A stretch of 64,000 nucleotides of DNA from CAIXSC01 sp046349915 (GTDB taxonomy: Bacteria; Planctomycetota; Planctomycetia; Pirellulales; Pirellulaceae), in the NCBI GenBank assembly GCA_046349915.1, contig JAXMBL010000003.1:1550001-1614000 (forward strand), given 5' to 3'. The notes below the pieces were generated by a model. The model ran no database searches. It worked only from the letters and a program-made list of their open reading frames with translations, and had not been told where the DNA came from. Both the position numbers and the translations under genes were made by a program. Shown piece by piece: positions 32,425 through 42,064 of this stretch. Position 1 is the stretch's first letter. Each line of letters begins with the position of its first letter.

Positions 32425-34653
32425 ATGACTCCTTCTCGTTCCGCGTCGCGCAATAAAGTGCCCGTCCCCCCAGCCGTGGAGTCGCCGAAGACGCCGACTG
32501 GTTTGGAGACGACTGGGCCGCTGGGAAAATCGCGTCTCGCCGTCGCCCTGATCCTTGCCCTCGGCACGCTCGTTTACGGGTGGCTCTTCTTTCAGATCCC
32601 AACTCATCGCGAGTGGCTCACTTATCCGCTCATCGCCGACGTGATTCTGCTTTCCACATTCGGTGGCGAACAGCGGGAATTCACCCTCCTGGATCGCTTG
32701 CCCTCCATCTCGATTGCGTGCGCGGTTTTGGCGAGCGGGTGGGGCGTGGGCGTTCTCTTGCTGCGAGCTCTGGGGCTGCACCAACGCTTGTGGCCGCGTG
32801 AACGAGTGGCTTTTGCGGTCTTCGCCGGATTGGCGCTTGTCTCCCAGTGGACCCTCTTGATCGGGTGGTTGATTGGATTGAACTCGGAATGGTTGGTTGT
32901 GGGGCCTCCGCTGCTGGTCGCGATGATCGGAATTGGCGGGGAGGCCGCCGAGTTTCTTCGCGGGTGGAAAGTCGCCCAAGTTTTATCGGCGAACGGAGGT
33001 GATGGCGATGGCCCGGCCCATGCTGCCTGGTGGTGGGGCCTGCCGTTTGCCCTGATCATCGCATTTGGGGCTATCTTGCCTCCCTGGGAGTTCGATGTTC
33101 TGGAGTACCACCTGCAAGTGCCGAAAGAGTGGCATCAGCAGGGACGAGTCAGTTTTCTCCCTCATAACATCTACGGAAACATGCCGCTCGGCGCCGAGAC
33201 TCATGCCCTTTTCGCCATGACGATCGCGAGTGGCGAGCAGTCTTGGTGGCTCGGTGCGCTCGCCGGTAAATGGGTGACGGGATGCCTGGCGATCATCGCG
33301 GCATTGGGCATTTCAGCGGCCGCTTCGAGATTGGGAACGACCGCATCGGGAGCTATCGCGGGCGCCCTGTTTCTCGCGACTCCTTGGGTGATCCACACGT
33401 CACTCGCCGGATTAATCGATTCCGTGCTGGGCGGATATCTCTTTCTCGCGGCCTATGCAGTGTGGCAAGGAGTGCAAGGCGGCAAGACGCGCGGCGAGGC
33501 CGCGGAGTCGGGGGACGACTCGGTCAACGGTTTAGATTGGACTCCGTTGGCGAGGTGGGGATTTCTGGCGAGTCTGCTCGCCGGTGGCGCCGCGGCTTGC
33601 AAGTATCCGGGCGTGATTTATGGGGTAATACCGGTTGTCGTCTGGATGGTAGCACAGGTGGCGTGGATCTCTCGACCGTTACCTTGGTTGAACGGTCGTT
33701 CGTGCGGGCTTACGGTCGTCTTGGCGGCCGGCGTCTTCCTGGGGGGAGGCCTGTGGTACGTCAAGAACACGGTCGTTGCTGGCAACCCCGTTTATCCCTT
33801 GCTGTATCGCGTGTTTGGCGGCCCTACACGAACACCGAAAAAGGATGCTCAGTGGCGTCGAGTTCATCAGCCGCCGGAGCCCGCCACAGGCGCCGCATTG
33901 TTGAAATCCGTCGCTCAAATAGGATGGCGCAGCACTTGGCAGAATCCTCTGCTCATTCCCTTGGCGGTGGCAGGTGTGGTTTTGTCGTCTGCCCGCAAGC
34001 GATTACTGCCGTGGTTAGCCTGGATCGTTTGGGGGCTGATCATCTGGTGGTTGGCGACGCATCGCATTGATCGCTTTTGGGTCCCTTTGCTCCCCTTTGC
34101 AGCGCTTGTCGCTTCCCAGGGGATCAGTCCGCTGCTGGAATTGTGTGGACGTCGGATCGTCTGGGGCGGACTCGCCCTAGGGTTGGCATGGCTATGGCTT
34201 GTCGACATCAACCCTGGCGGGCCTGACGAATTGTTGTCGAACAACCGTTTCTTCGTGTCGCTCCAGACGCTTCGTGAAGCTTCGACTCCTCCAGCGCACG
34301 CTCAACTGAATGCAATCGTTCCCAAAGAGGGCAAGGTGCTACTGATTGGAGACGCTCGACCATTCTATCTGGAACGAGCGTGCATCTACGCGACCTGCTT
34401 CGACGATGATCCCCTGGCTCAGTTTCTTCAGGCAGAGAATCGCGAAGCAAGATTGCAGGCGCTGCACGCGGCCGGGATCACGCATGTCTATGTGGATTGG
34501 AGCGAGATCGCTCGCTACCGTTCCTCAGGCAATTATGGTTTTTCCGATTTAGTGACGCCCGGTTTGATTCATCGGGAATTGGTCAGTAAGCAACGCATCT
34601 TGAAGCCGCTGCCTTGGGAGGGGAGCGGCGAGTTGTTCGAGGTCGAGAGGTGA
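32425..34653 (+). CDS. Large polytopic membrane protein, GT-C / glycosyltransferase-39-like
   Basis: A 742-residue protein with about a dozen membrane segments and an N-terminal Pro/Ser-rich cytosolic stretch (about 1-35). In the first large loop the sequence WEFDVLEYHLQVPKEW places an acidic residue as in the catalytic loop of lipid-linked-sugar glycosyltransferases (family GT39/PMT-like). LATPWVIHTSLAG and YPLLYRVFGG are also typical of such proteins. The last 150 residues are soluble. A dolichol- or polyprenyl-phosphate-sugar transferase is therefore likely, but donor and acceptor are unknown. It converges on the SulP gene, with a small hairpin between the two stops. Confidence 0.75.
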   Translation: MTPSRSASRNKVPVPPAVESPKTPTGLETTGPLGKSRLAVALILALGTLVYGWLFFQIPTHREWLTYPLIADVILLSTFGGEQREFTLLDRLPSISIACAVLASGWGVGVLLLRALGLHQRLWPRERVAFAVFAGLALVSQWTLLIGWLIGLNSEWLVVGPPLLVAMIGIGGEAAEFLRGWKVAQVLSANGGDGDGPAHAAWWWGLPFALIIAFGAILPPWEFDVLEYHLQVPKEWHQQGRVSFLPHNIYGNMPLGAETHALFAMTIASGEQSWWLGALAGKWVTGCLAIIAALGISAAASRLGTTASGAIAGALFLATPWVIHTSLAGLIDSVLGGYLFLAAYAVWQGVQGGKTRGEAAESGDDSVNGLDWTPLARWGFLASLLAGGAAACKYPGVIYGVIPVVVWMVAQVAWISRPLPWLNGRSCGLTVVLAAGVFLGGGLWYVKNTVVAGNPVYPLLYRVFGGPTRTPKKDAQWRRVHQPPEPATGAALLKSVAQIGWRSTWQNPLLIPLAVAGVVLSSARKRLLPWLAWIVWGLIIWWLATHRIDRFWVPLLPFAALVASQGISPLLELCGRRIVWGGLALGLAWLWLVDINPGGPDELLSNNRFFVSLQTLREASTPPAHAQLNAIVPKEGKVLLIGDARPFYLERACIYATCFDDDPLAQFLQAENREARLQALHAAGITHVYVDWSEIARYRSSGNYGFSDLVTPGLIHRELVSKQRILKPLPWEGSGELFEVER

Positions 34654-34657
34654 TGGC

Positions 34658-34685
34658 GATCGTCCGGCGTGCCTAACCGGCGATC
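34658..34685. terminator. Hairpin between convergent genes, possible bidirectional terminator
   Basis: GATCG + CCGG (34658-34667, with one bulged T) pairs with CCGGCGATC (34677-34685) around a nine-base loop. The right arm overlaps the SulP stop codon. Neither strand shows a T-tract. Confidence 0.3.
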
Positions 34686-36672
34686 ACGTTGCCTCCGCGG
34701 GATCGCGGCGAGCACGACTCGTGTCCAAGCGAGCGTGAAGTTGTCCCCAGTCAAGCACGAGTCGTCCGCCCGTCCCTTCATGTCGCTTCGCCCATGTGGC
34801 GAGCAATTCAAGACATGCATGGTCGATGAAGTCGAGGTGTTCCAGATCGGCGTGCAACTCGACCCCGGCGGGAACGCGGTCCAGCGTTTCGGCGAGAATA
34901 GGGAGTTTCAGGAACGTGGCGGCGCCTGCGAGTCGCAGGACGACTCGGTCTCGTGGGGCGTCCACATCACCAGGCTTTTGCTTGGCAGCTTGGTTATCCA
35001 CGGTTACTTCGAGGTGCGAGAACATAAACAACAGGCGAATCGCGGATAGAACCATCCCCGTGACGACTCCCAGGAGAAGGTCCTCGGCTACAATCACGAT
35101 GATTGTGGCGAGGAAGATGAGAGCTTCCACTCGTCGCGACTTCCACAGGTGCGCCAGTCCGCGAAAGTCAATCAGCTTGAAGCCGGTGACTACGAGCACG
35201 CCGGCGAGCGCCGCGACGGGAATCTGATTCAAAATTGGGGCGAGAAAAGCCGCGAATAGCAAGAGCCACGCGCCGTGGAGAATCGCCGACAAGCGAGTCT
35301 TGCCGCCGGCCTGCACGTTGGCGGCGCTGCGCACGATGACGCCTGTCATCGGCAAGGCGCCGAGAAATCCGGTCACCAGGTTGCCGATGCCTTGCGCCGC
35401 TAACTCGCGGTCATAACGAGTGCGAGGGCCGCTGTGCATTTGGTCGACGGCCGCCGCGCAGAGCAGCGTCTCGGCGCTTGCGATGACAGCGATCATCAAG
35501 CCCGAGACGAAAGCACTTTTCAGCGATAATTCGCCGAAGGCATCGACACTCGGCAAGTTGATGCCATCGAGCAAATTGGCGGGCACGTTGACTCGCAACA
35601 CAGGTAAATCCAGCGACCATGCGAGTGCGGTGGTGGCTACGACAGCAACGAGGGCCGCCGGGACGAGTTTGAGTCGTCCGGTCGCCACCTTGGGCCAGAA
35701 CACAATAATGGCAATGGCGAGCAGGCCCAACTTGCCGGCCCATGCCGGCGCCTTGAGGTCGGTGAGCACACCGGCTACCGCGGGTACGACTTTTGTCGCC
35801 AGTTGCTCCGAGTTTTCAAGCGATTCACTCGCCAATGCGGCCGCCAATTCCGCCTGTAGCTTAGTGGTTCCATCCAGCAGTTCGTTCCAACTTCGTCCCG
35901 AGGCTGGCGTGAGCTGGCTGAGGGGTGATTTTTTCAAGGAGTCGGCAGCGGCAATGGTTCGGTCCGCGAGGCGTCGCTGCTGCTGGGAAAGACCGTGCCA
36001 GTCCACCGCCGCGGGAGTCGCGCTGTCGGGGGCTAGCGCCTTGGCTTTGGCCAAAGAGCGACTCACAAGACGAGCCAACGAGCGTTGTTCATCGTACAGC
36101 GCATTCCAGGCTCGCAAGGACGCGGTTTGATCCTGCCGCGCCGCGGACGACTCCCATGACGGCAGCCCCAGGCCTCGCCACAGACTGACGGGGATCGCTT
36201 GCAGATTGGCGAGGCCATTCTCTCGCGGTCGATCGTCGATCATGACGTGCAATTGTCCCGTCAAGATCAAGAGGCCGATCCCGGAAAGCATGCCATGAAT
36301 CACTGCGGGTGAAACGGCGCGAAACCACTTGCCGAGCCGTGCGAGCCCCGCGAGCAGTTGGATGGCGCCCGCGATCATGACAATGATGCCGAACGCGGAT
36401 AAGCCATGCTGTCGAATGACTTCCCCGCACACAATTGTCAGGCCGGCGGCGGGCCCACTGACCTGTAGCGGCGAGCCAGCGAAAGTGCCGACGAGCAAGC
36501 CGCCGACAATGCCCGTAATCAACCCCGCCGCGACCGGTACGCCGCTGGCTAAGGCGATTCCCATGCACAGTGGTACGGCCACCAGGAATACGACGATCGA
36601 GGCGAGAAGATCTTGTCGCCACGACGAAGCGGCGGACTGCGGCGGTTCATGAGGGGTAGGCGAGGTTGCCAA
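34684..36672 (-). CDS. SulP-family anion transporter with STAS domain and a soluble insertion
   Basis: Inner-membrane transporter of the SLC26/SulP family, known for sulfate, bicarbonate or other anions. Typical N-terminal blocks are SIVVFLVAVPLCMGIALASGVP, GLLVGTFAGSPLQVSGPAAG and FGALPMTG-like GFLGALPMTGVIVRS. The C-terminal STAS domain runs from about residue 540. Inserted after GQLHVMIDD (about residues 167-297) is a helical, charged stretch of about 130 residues that ordinary members lack. The start is uncertain: I chose the TTG at 36672, which has GGGAG eight bases upstream (662 residues), over the longest frame from a TTG at 36786. The transported ion is unknown. Confidence 0.88.
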   Translation of the reverse strand: MATSPTPHEPPQSAASSWRQDLLASIVVFLVAVPLCMGIALASGVPVAAGLITGIVGGLLVGTFAGSPLQVSGPAAGLTIVCGEVIRQHGLSAFGIIVMIAGAIQLLAGLARLGKWFRAVSPAVIHGMLSGIGLLILTGQLHVMIDDRPRENGLANLQAIPVSLWRGLGLPSWESSAARQDQTASLRAWNALYDEQRSLARLVSRSLAKAKALAPDSATPAAVDWHGLSQQQRRLADRTIAAADSLKKSPLSQLTPASGRSWNELLDGTTKLQAELAAALASESLENSEQLATKVVPAVAGVLTDLKAPAWAGKLGLLAIAIIVFWPKVATGRLKLVPAALVAVVATTALAWSLDLPVLRVNVPANLLDGINLPSVDAFGELSLKSAFVSGLMIAVIASAETLLCAAAVDQMHSGPRTRYDRELAAQGIGNLVTGFLGALPMTGVIVRSAANVQAGGKTRLSAILHGAWLLLFAAFLAPILNQIPVAALAGVLVVTGFKLIDFRGLAHLWKSRRVEALIFLATIIVIVAEDLLLGVVTGMVLSAIRLLFMFSHLEVTVDNQAAKQKPGDVDAPRDRVVLRLAGAATFLKLPILAETLDRVPAGVELHADLEHLDFIDHACLELLATWAKRHEGTGGRLVLDWGQLHARLDTSRARRDPAEAT

Positions 36673-36915
36673 GTGGCGAGCTCCCGGATTGCGCAGTAGT
36701 AGCGGAGTGGACAACGCAGGCTCAATTTCTGTCGTAATTGGAGAGCCGTCCTGATGGCCTCTAGGATAGAATGAGGAACACAGCAACCCTATGGGGAAAT
36801 CGGGGAGGAATTGTTAATTTAGCGTAAGGAGTGTCGGGCTGGCTATCGCAATCCTTGTGCGGTTGCCGCTCCAAGGTGGGCTCAATGCGCTGCGATCAGG
36901 CCGCGAGGGAGATTC

Positions 36916-39900
36916 ATGGACCGAGATAGTTTGACCTTGCGAATCGATTCGCTCATTCGCCGGTCGCGAATCTGGAGCGTGACGCAGGCGGGAGCGGATT
37001 GGTTTTCCGCGACCGTCGGAGCGATTCTACTCTGCGGTGCGCTGGACTATTCGGTGAGGTTTCAAGACCATGGCATGCGGTTTCTCGTTTCCATCGCCTG
37101 GCTTCTCCTGACCCTCTGGACGGCTCGACGCTTCTTCCTCCCAGTGTTGCGGGCGAGCCATGACCCGCTTGTAGTAGCTCAAAGACTGGAACGTAGTTTT
37201 CCTCAATTAAGAGGACTGCTAGCCGCCGCCATTGATTTTCAGCGTCAAGGCGAGCTGGATTCTGGCGCGGGGTCGTTGCAGTTACGCGAGTCGGTTGTGA
37301 AGCAAGCGACGTCGCTAGCGCGCGAGTTAGATTTTGGGCAAGTGCTCGATTTTCGCGGGCCTCGCCGGGCGTTAGGAATTGCCGCTGTCATTGCCTGGGC
37401 CGGCTTGACGCTCGCGGCGATCGAGCCGCTTTCGGCGGGACTTGTAATCCAGCGTCTAGCAAATCCGTGGAACGAAGCGGCTTGGCCGCGCCGCCATCGA
37501 CTCAAATTGGAAAGGCCGCCTGTGAAAGTGGCCGCCGGGCAAGATGTCGAACTCGCGGTCATTGACGAAAGCGGACAAGCGCCTGACAAGGTCACTTTTT
37601 ATTGGCATTATCAGGATGAGATGGAATCGCAGGGAGTTCAGCGAACCGTCGCACCGACGGCGAATCGCGCGGTGATTCGCGTGGAGCGGCCGTTGCGGCC
37701 CTTTCGAATACGAGCAGCGGGGGGCGATGACGATTCGATGCCGTGGTTCGATGTGGGGGTCATCGAACCTCCGGTGGTCGTATTGAGCGAGGCGGTGATT
37801 GTTGCGCCCGAGTACACCGGTGAAAAGCCTCGTCCGATCGGACAGCCCGCTCGGGCTTGGGTTTCATCGAAGATCAGGTTACAGGGACAGGCCTCGCGCC
37901 CCCTTGCTTTCGTCTCGGTGCGGCGTCTCGACCGCGGCGAGGATCTGGAAGCCGAGGGGCAGCTGACGGAGGATGGGCTGTCGTTTCACCTGGGAGGGAA
38001 CGCCGGTCGTGAGTGGGTCGTTCGCGACTCGGGCACATTCGTGCTTGATGTGACTGATCGCGATGGCGTGAAGGGTGAAGTCGCTCGCTGGGTTGTCGAA
38101 GCGGTTGCCGATTCACCTCCCACGTTGTCGTTGATCTCCCCGCCCATGTTGTCTCAGTCGACATCGCGAGCTCGCGTCATGCTCCGCGGCGTCGCGAAGG
38201 ACGATATTGGATTGCGGAAAGTTGAGCTACGTTATCGCTTGGTGGATGCGAGCCATGCTTCCGACGACTCCACCACGTCGATTACCTTGCTGGACGCCTC
38301 GCCTGATCAACGTAAATCGACCGCGGACTCGGTCCCCGCGACGGGGCCGCTGGTCTATCGCATGGCGGATGATCGTTTTAACATCGATACCGATTGGGAG
38401 ATGGGCGATCATGAACGCATTCAAGCTGGCGTGACCGTGGAACTGCGAATTGCGGCCACTGACAGTGCTGGGCAAGTCAGGGAAACGGAGCCACGCCGAA
38501 TCGAGATTGTTACCCCGGAAGAACTCGCTCAACGACTAAGCCGGCGCGAAACCGTATTGCTCGACCAGATTCGTGAATCACTGCGATTACAACGAGAGGC
38601 GTGGGCGCGAACGAAACAAGTTGCGGAGGCGGCTCAAGGTCGCTCTCCGAACCCCAAGGACGCAGATCAGTTGCAGGGCGTGGAATTGACGCAGCGAGCC
38701 ATTACTCGAATGTTGGTGGATGAGCAAACGGGTGTCTTGCCACACATGTCCGCCCTCATCGCCGAGTATCGCGGCAACCGTCTCGAGTCGGGGACCGCGG
38801 TGGCGCGATTGGAGGAGATTGGCGGCAAGCTGCGTGGTGTGGCGGAAGCCGACCTACCGGCCGTCGAACGCGACCTCTTGCATACCGTGAGGGCTCTACG
38901 GGAAGCGATGCGCGAGTTTCAGTCTCCGCTAGACGAGGCCATTGGTGGACAACAAAAGGTTGTTGAAACCCTCGAACAAATCGTCGGCCGACTTGCGCCG
39001 TGGGAACTCTTGCATCGACAATCGGGCGAAATCGCCGAGGCTCGCCGGGGAATTGAATCGGTGCGCGAAGAGACCGAGCGACTGTTGACCCAAGCAACCG
39101 ATTCCTCGTCCCCGGCTTCACCCGCCGTGCGGGATTCGCTCCGAAAAGCTCTGGCGGAGAGGCAATTTGAATGGGCTCGTCGACTCGAACGTGCATTCGC
39201 GGAAATCGCGGCCGCGGGCGAAGTCGAGAACGCGGATCAGCGGCTGGGGCAAGCGGTTAAGCAGGCGATGGAGGTAGTTCGACGAACCACGCCCGCGGCT
39301 TCGCTTCGGCAAGCAGGGCAAGCGACAACGGATAATCGTCTAGGCGCCGCCAGCGAGGCCCAGCAGAGCAGTCTTGAGTCCTTGGCCGAACTGCTGCAGG
39401 TCATGGCGAGGTCTACGGGAATGGCGAATGAGGATCAAACCAATGCCTCCGGCTCGCGAGCGACTCGCGACTTGGACGAGTGGCGAACCGCGGTTGAAGA
39501 TTTGATCGTTCGTCAAGCGGAAGTGGTCGAGCGAATCACAACGCGCGCCGCTCATCTAAAGGATGGCAAGCCCATGCCAAAGTTGCTTTTGGGGGAGGAT
39601 TTGGCCGAGCAGCAAGACGGTGTGCGGCGTCGCAGCGACGATCAACTCGCTTTGTTACCCGACATGCCCGCCTTTCGCTTTGCATTACGCGGGGCGGTGG
39701 CTCAGATGCGTGACGCCGCTCAATCTCTCCGCGAAGATCTGGTTGAGCAATCGCTCGAATTGAGTCATAACGCCTTGCGGCGGCTTGAGCAGCTACGCGA
39801 CGTTGCTCGCGAGTCGTCTTCGTCGTCGCAAGATTCGCCCGACTCCAATGACCAACCGCGGACGACTCCGCCGTCTCAGCGGCCTGGCGAGCGCTCTTCC

Positions 39901-40086
39901 AAGCTGTCTTTGGCCGACCTTGCGCTGGTGCGTGAGATTCAAGCGGAATTGCGAGAGCGAACAACTCGCATTGAGGCGAGTCGCGGAGGCGATGGCATGT
40001 TGGCGCCGATGGCTCGACGCGAGTTGGAGATGGTCGCTCGTGAACAGGGAGAGTTAGCGCAGCTTCTCGGAGAACTCGTCGAATGA
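36916..40086 (+). CDS. Large membrane-anchored coiled-coil protein, DUF4175-like
   Basis: A 1056-residue protein. Two or three membrane segments lie at the N-terminus (about 33-70 and 150-172). Then comes a beta-rich region (about 200-510) with Ig-like strands such as DDIGLRKVELRYRL. After about residue 530 the chain is almost wholly helical, with Gln-, Glu- and Arg-rich coiled coils to the end. The overall layout matches large bacterial DUF4175-type proteins, whose function is unknown. The ATG at 36916 has GAGGGAG upstream. Its last four bases (ATGA) overlap the next gene, so translation of the cluster is coupled. Confidence 0.85.
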   Translation: MDRDSLTLRIDSLIRRSRIWSVTQAGADWFSATVGAILLCGALDYSVRFQDHGMRFLVSIAWLLLTLWTARRFFLPVLRASHDPLVVAQRLERSFPQLRGLLAAAIDFQRQGELDSGAGSLQLRESVVKQATSLARELDFGQVLDFRGPRRALGIAAVIAWAGLTLAAIEPLSAGLVIQRLANPWNEAAWPRRHRLKLERPPVKVAAGQDVELAVIDESGQAPDKVTFYWHYQDEMESQGVQRTVAPTANRAVIRVERPLRPFRIRAAGGDDDSMPWFDVGVIEPPVVVLSEAVIVAPEYTGEKPRPIGQPARAWVSSKIRLQGQASRPLAFVSVRRLDRGEDLEAEGQLTEDGLSFHLGGNAGREWVVRDSGTFVLDVTDRDGVKGEVARWVVEAVADSPPTLSLISPPMLSQSTSRARVMLRGVAKDDIGLRKVELRYRLVDASHASDDSTTSITLLDASPDQRKSTADSVPATGPLVYRMADDRFNIDTDWEMGDHERIQAGVTVELRIAATDSAGQVRETEPRRIEIVTPEELAQRLSRRETVLLDQIRESLRLQREAWARTKQVAEAAQGRSPNPKDADQLQGVELTQRAITRMLVDEQTGVLPHMSALIAEYRGNRLESGTAVARLEEIGGKLRGVAEADLPAVERDLLHTVRALREAMREFQSPLDEAIGGQQKVVETLEQIVGRLAPWELLHRQSGEIAEARRGIESVREETERLLTQATDSSSPASPAVRDSLRKALAERQFEWARRLERAFAEIAAAGEVENADQRLGQAVKQAMEVVRRTTPAASLRQAGQATTDNRLGAASEAQQSSLESLAELLQVMARSTGMANEDQTNASGSRATRDLDEWRTAVEDLIVRQAEVVERITTRAAHLKDGKPMPKLLLGEDLAEQQDGVRRRSDDQLALLPDMPAFRFALRGAVAQMRDAAQSLREDLVEQSLELSHNALRRLEQLRDVARESSSSSQDSPDSNDQPRTTPPSQRPGERSSKLSLADLALVREIQAELRERTTRIEASRGGDGMLAPMARRELEMVAREQGELAQLLGELVE

Positions 40087-40931
40087 GTCGCCACTGGGGG
40101 AATGGCCGCCGAAACAACTCGGGGTGGTCGGTGATCGGGGGCGCCCTTGGCGCCGCTTGCAGGGCCTTCGTCTTGGGGGGGCTGTTGGTTGCGGGAACCG
40201 GCCTGCCAGCGGTTGCGGCGCCTCCCAACTCAACGGATCCGCTGGACGAAGAATTGCTGAAGGACTTGCTCCCCAAGCTCTCGACGGGTGGGGAGAACAA
40301 AGGGAGGACCGCGCCGCCCGCTCCCCGCGATTCGACCAACTCGACTGGGCCCCCATCGCAGGGAACTCGCCAGCCAACTGGATCGGATAGGGAGCGTGCC
40401 GACGAGAAACCTCGAGGTCCAGCTGATTCCGTTCCCTCACAAAACTCGGCTGCTGACGATGAGGGGGGCGAAGATGTGCAATTGGGGGCGCAGGCCGCAC
40501 TTCGATCTTTGAAGGAGCGGATGCGGGGAATCGAAGAAAGATTGCATCAAGGGGATTCGACGAAGGAGACGCAGGCGACTCAAGCCGCGATCGTCGCGGA
40601 GCTGGATGCGATGCTGGCTCGCATGGGACAACGTAAGGGCGCCGCTCAGCCGGCTGCCTCGGCCTCGTCCGCGGGCGAAACCAAGCCCCCCGAATCGCCT
40701 GCGAATCGTTCTCCCCAGGGCGAGTCGGGGAAGCCGGGCGACGACGAGACGCGAGTCAAGGCGGCCGCTCCCGAGGGCGATCCCATGTCGCTTCCAGGAC
40801 AGGCGTGGGGGGAACTCCCGCCGCAGTTACGCGCGCAATTGCGTAGCTTGGCGCCCGAGAAGTTCTTGCCTGGATATGAAGCGATGATCGAGGCATACTA
40901 CCGCCGCTTGGCGGAGAAACGATCGCCATGA
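40083..40931 (+). CDS. Secreted low-complexity protein of unknown function
   Basis: A 282-residue protein with a signal peptide-like segment (about 18-45, ending LPAVAAPP). The following region is rich in Pro, Ser, Gly, Asp and Arg and likely disordered, around a short helical block (about 140-180) with heptad character. The C-terminal domain APEKFLPGYEAMIEAYYRRLAEK resembles the terminal helix of planctomycete exported proteins, from memory. No catalytic motif. It overlaps both neighbours by 4 bp (ATGA at 40083 and 40928), so it is translated together with the DUF4175-like and the terpene-cyclase-like protein and probably works with them. Confidence 0.8.
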   Translation: MSRHWGNGRRNNSGWSVIGGALGAACRAFVLGGLLVAGTGLPAVAAPPNSTDPLDEELLKDLLPKLSTGGENKGRTAPPAPRDSTNSTGPPSQGTRQPTGSDRERADEKPRGPADSVPSQNSAADDEGGEDVQLGAQAALRSLKERMRGIEERLHQGDSTKETQATQAAIVAELDAMLARMGQRKGAAQPAASASSAGETKPPESPANRSPQGESGKPGDDETRVKAAAPEGDPMSLPGQAWGELPPQLRAQLRSLAPEKFLPGYEAMIEAYYRRLAEKRSP

Positions 40932-42052
40932 TTGAGTGGAATGGCCAGCAGAAGGGCGGTGTGGAGTCTAAGCGGTCCAGCCGAGCGGTCCTTGCGCGTC
41001 GTCGTTGGCTACAGAAGGGAGCCTCTCTGCTAACGCTGGGAAGTTGGCTGACGTTGAGTGAACTGGGCGCCTGTCGGGCGCAAGGGAGTGGAGACGCGAA
41101 CGGCGAACGTCGCGCGAGCATGAAGGCGGCCACGGAAACGTCCGTGCAGCGAGGTTTGCAGTATTTGGTCAAGTCCCAGAATCCTGATGGCTCCTTCGGC
41201 GTTGGCGTCTACTCGCGTAATGTCGGCGTGTGCTCGCTCGCCGCACTTGCCCTGATGGCTCATGGCAGCACTCCTGGACGAGGGCCCCACGGCGCGGCCG
41301 TCGACAGGAGTCTGGAGTTTGTCCTGGGATGTTGCCAAGAAAGCGGCTTCATCACGTATGGCGAAGCGGTCAGTCACGGCCCCATGTACGAGCATGGCTT
41401 CGCCACGCTGCTGCTGGCCGAGGCCTACGGCATGTCGCCGGCGCCGGCGTTGCGTTCGCGATTGGCCGCCGCGGTTCGGTTGATCATTGAGAAGCAGAAT
41501 GCCGAGGGGGGGTGGCGGTACTTTCCCGAACGACGCGATGCCGACATCTCAGTGACCATTTGCCAAGTCATGGCGCTGCGAGCGGCGAAGAATGCTGGGC
41601 TCTACGTGCCGCCTGCGACGATTCAGCGCTGCGTCGACTACATCAAACGCAGTCAAAATGCGGATGGCGGCTTCATGTATCAATTGTCGCTGGGAGGGCC
41701 AAGTAAGTTCCCCCGCACCGCGGCGGCGATTGTGGCGTTGCATAATGCTGGCGTGTACGAGGGGCCGGAAATCGAACGCGGATTGAATTACGTGCTGGAG
41801 TATATTCCGTCCAAGGCGCCGGCTAATAGCGAGAACCACTATTTGTACGGCCATTACTATGCCGTGCAGGCGATGTGGCAGGCGGGCGGCAACTATTGGA
41901 ATGCTTGGTATCCCGCCATTGAATCGGACCTTGTGGGACGTCAGCAGGCGGATGGAGGTTGGGGAGACGCCATCTCTCCGATCTATGGCACCGCCATGGC
42001 TTGTCTCATCCTGATCATGCCGCGAAATCACCTGCCTGTTTTCCAAAAGTAG
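40928..42052 (+). CDS. Exported prenyltransferase/squalene-oxidase-repeat protein
   Basis: A 374-residue alpha/alpha-barrel protein of the terpene-cyclase/prenyltransferase repeat type. Four QW-like repeats are visible: QNPDGSFG, QNAEGGWRYFP, QNADGGFMYQ and QQADGGWGD. The N-terminus has a twin-arginine-like motif (ARRRWLQKGASLLTLG) followed by a hydrophobic stretch, so export by Tat is likely. The triterpene cyclase DxDD acid motif is not clear; the nearest is DADIS. Such repeats occur in proteins binding isoprenoids or glycans, and an enzymatic role is unproven. The start ATG overlaps the preceding stop. Confidence 0.85.
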   Translation: MIEWNGQQKGGVESKRSSRAVLARRRWLQKGASLLTLGSWLTLSELGACRAQGSGDANGERRASMKAATETSVQRGLQYLVKSQNPDGSFGVGVYSRNVGVCSLAALALMAHGSTPGRGPHGAAVDRSLEFVLGCCQESGFITYGEAVSHGPMYEHGFATLLLAEAYGMSPAPALRSRLAAAVRLIIEKQNAEGGWRYFPERRDADISVTICQVMALRAAKNAGLYVPPATIQRCVDYIKRSQNADGGFMYQLSLGGPSKFPRTAAAIVALHNAGVYEGPEIERGLNYVLEYIPSKAPANSENHYLYGHYYAVQAMWQAGGNYWNAWYPAIESDLVGRQQADGGWGDAISPIYGTAMACLILIMPRNHLPVFQK

Positions 42053-42064
42053 CGAGGGAGTCGC

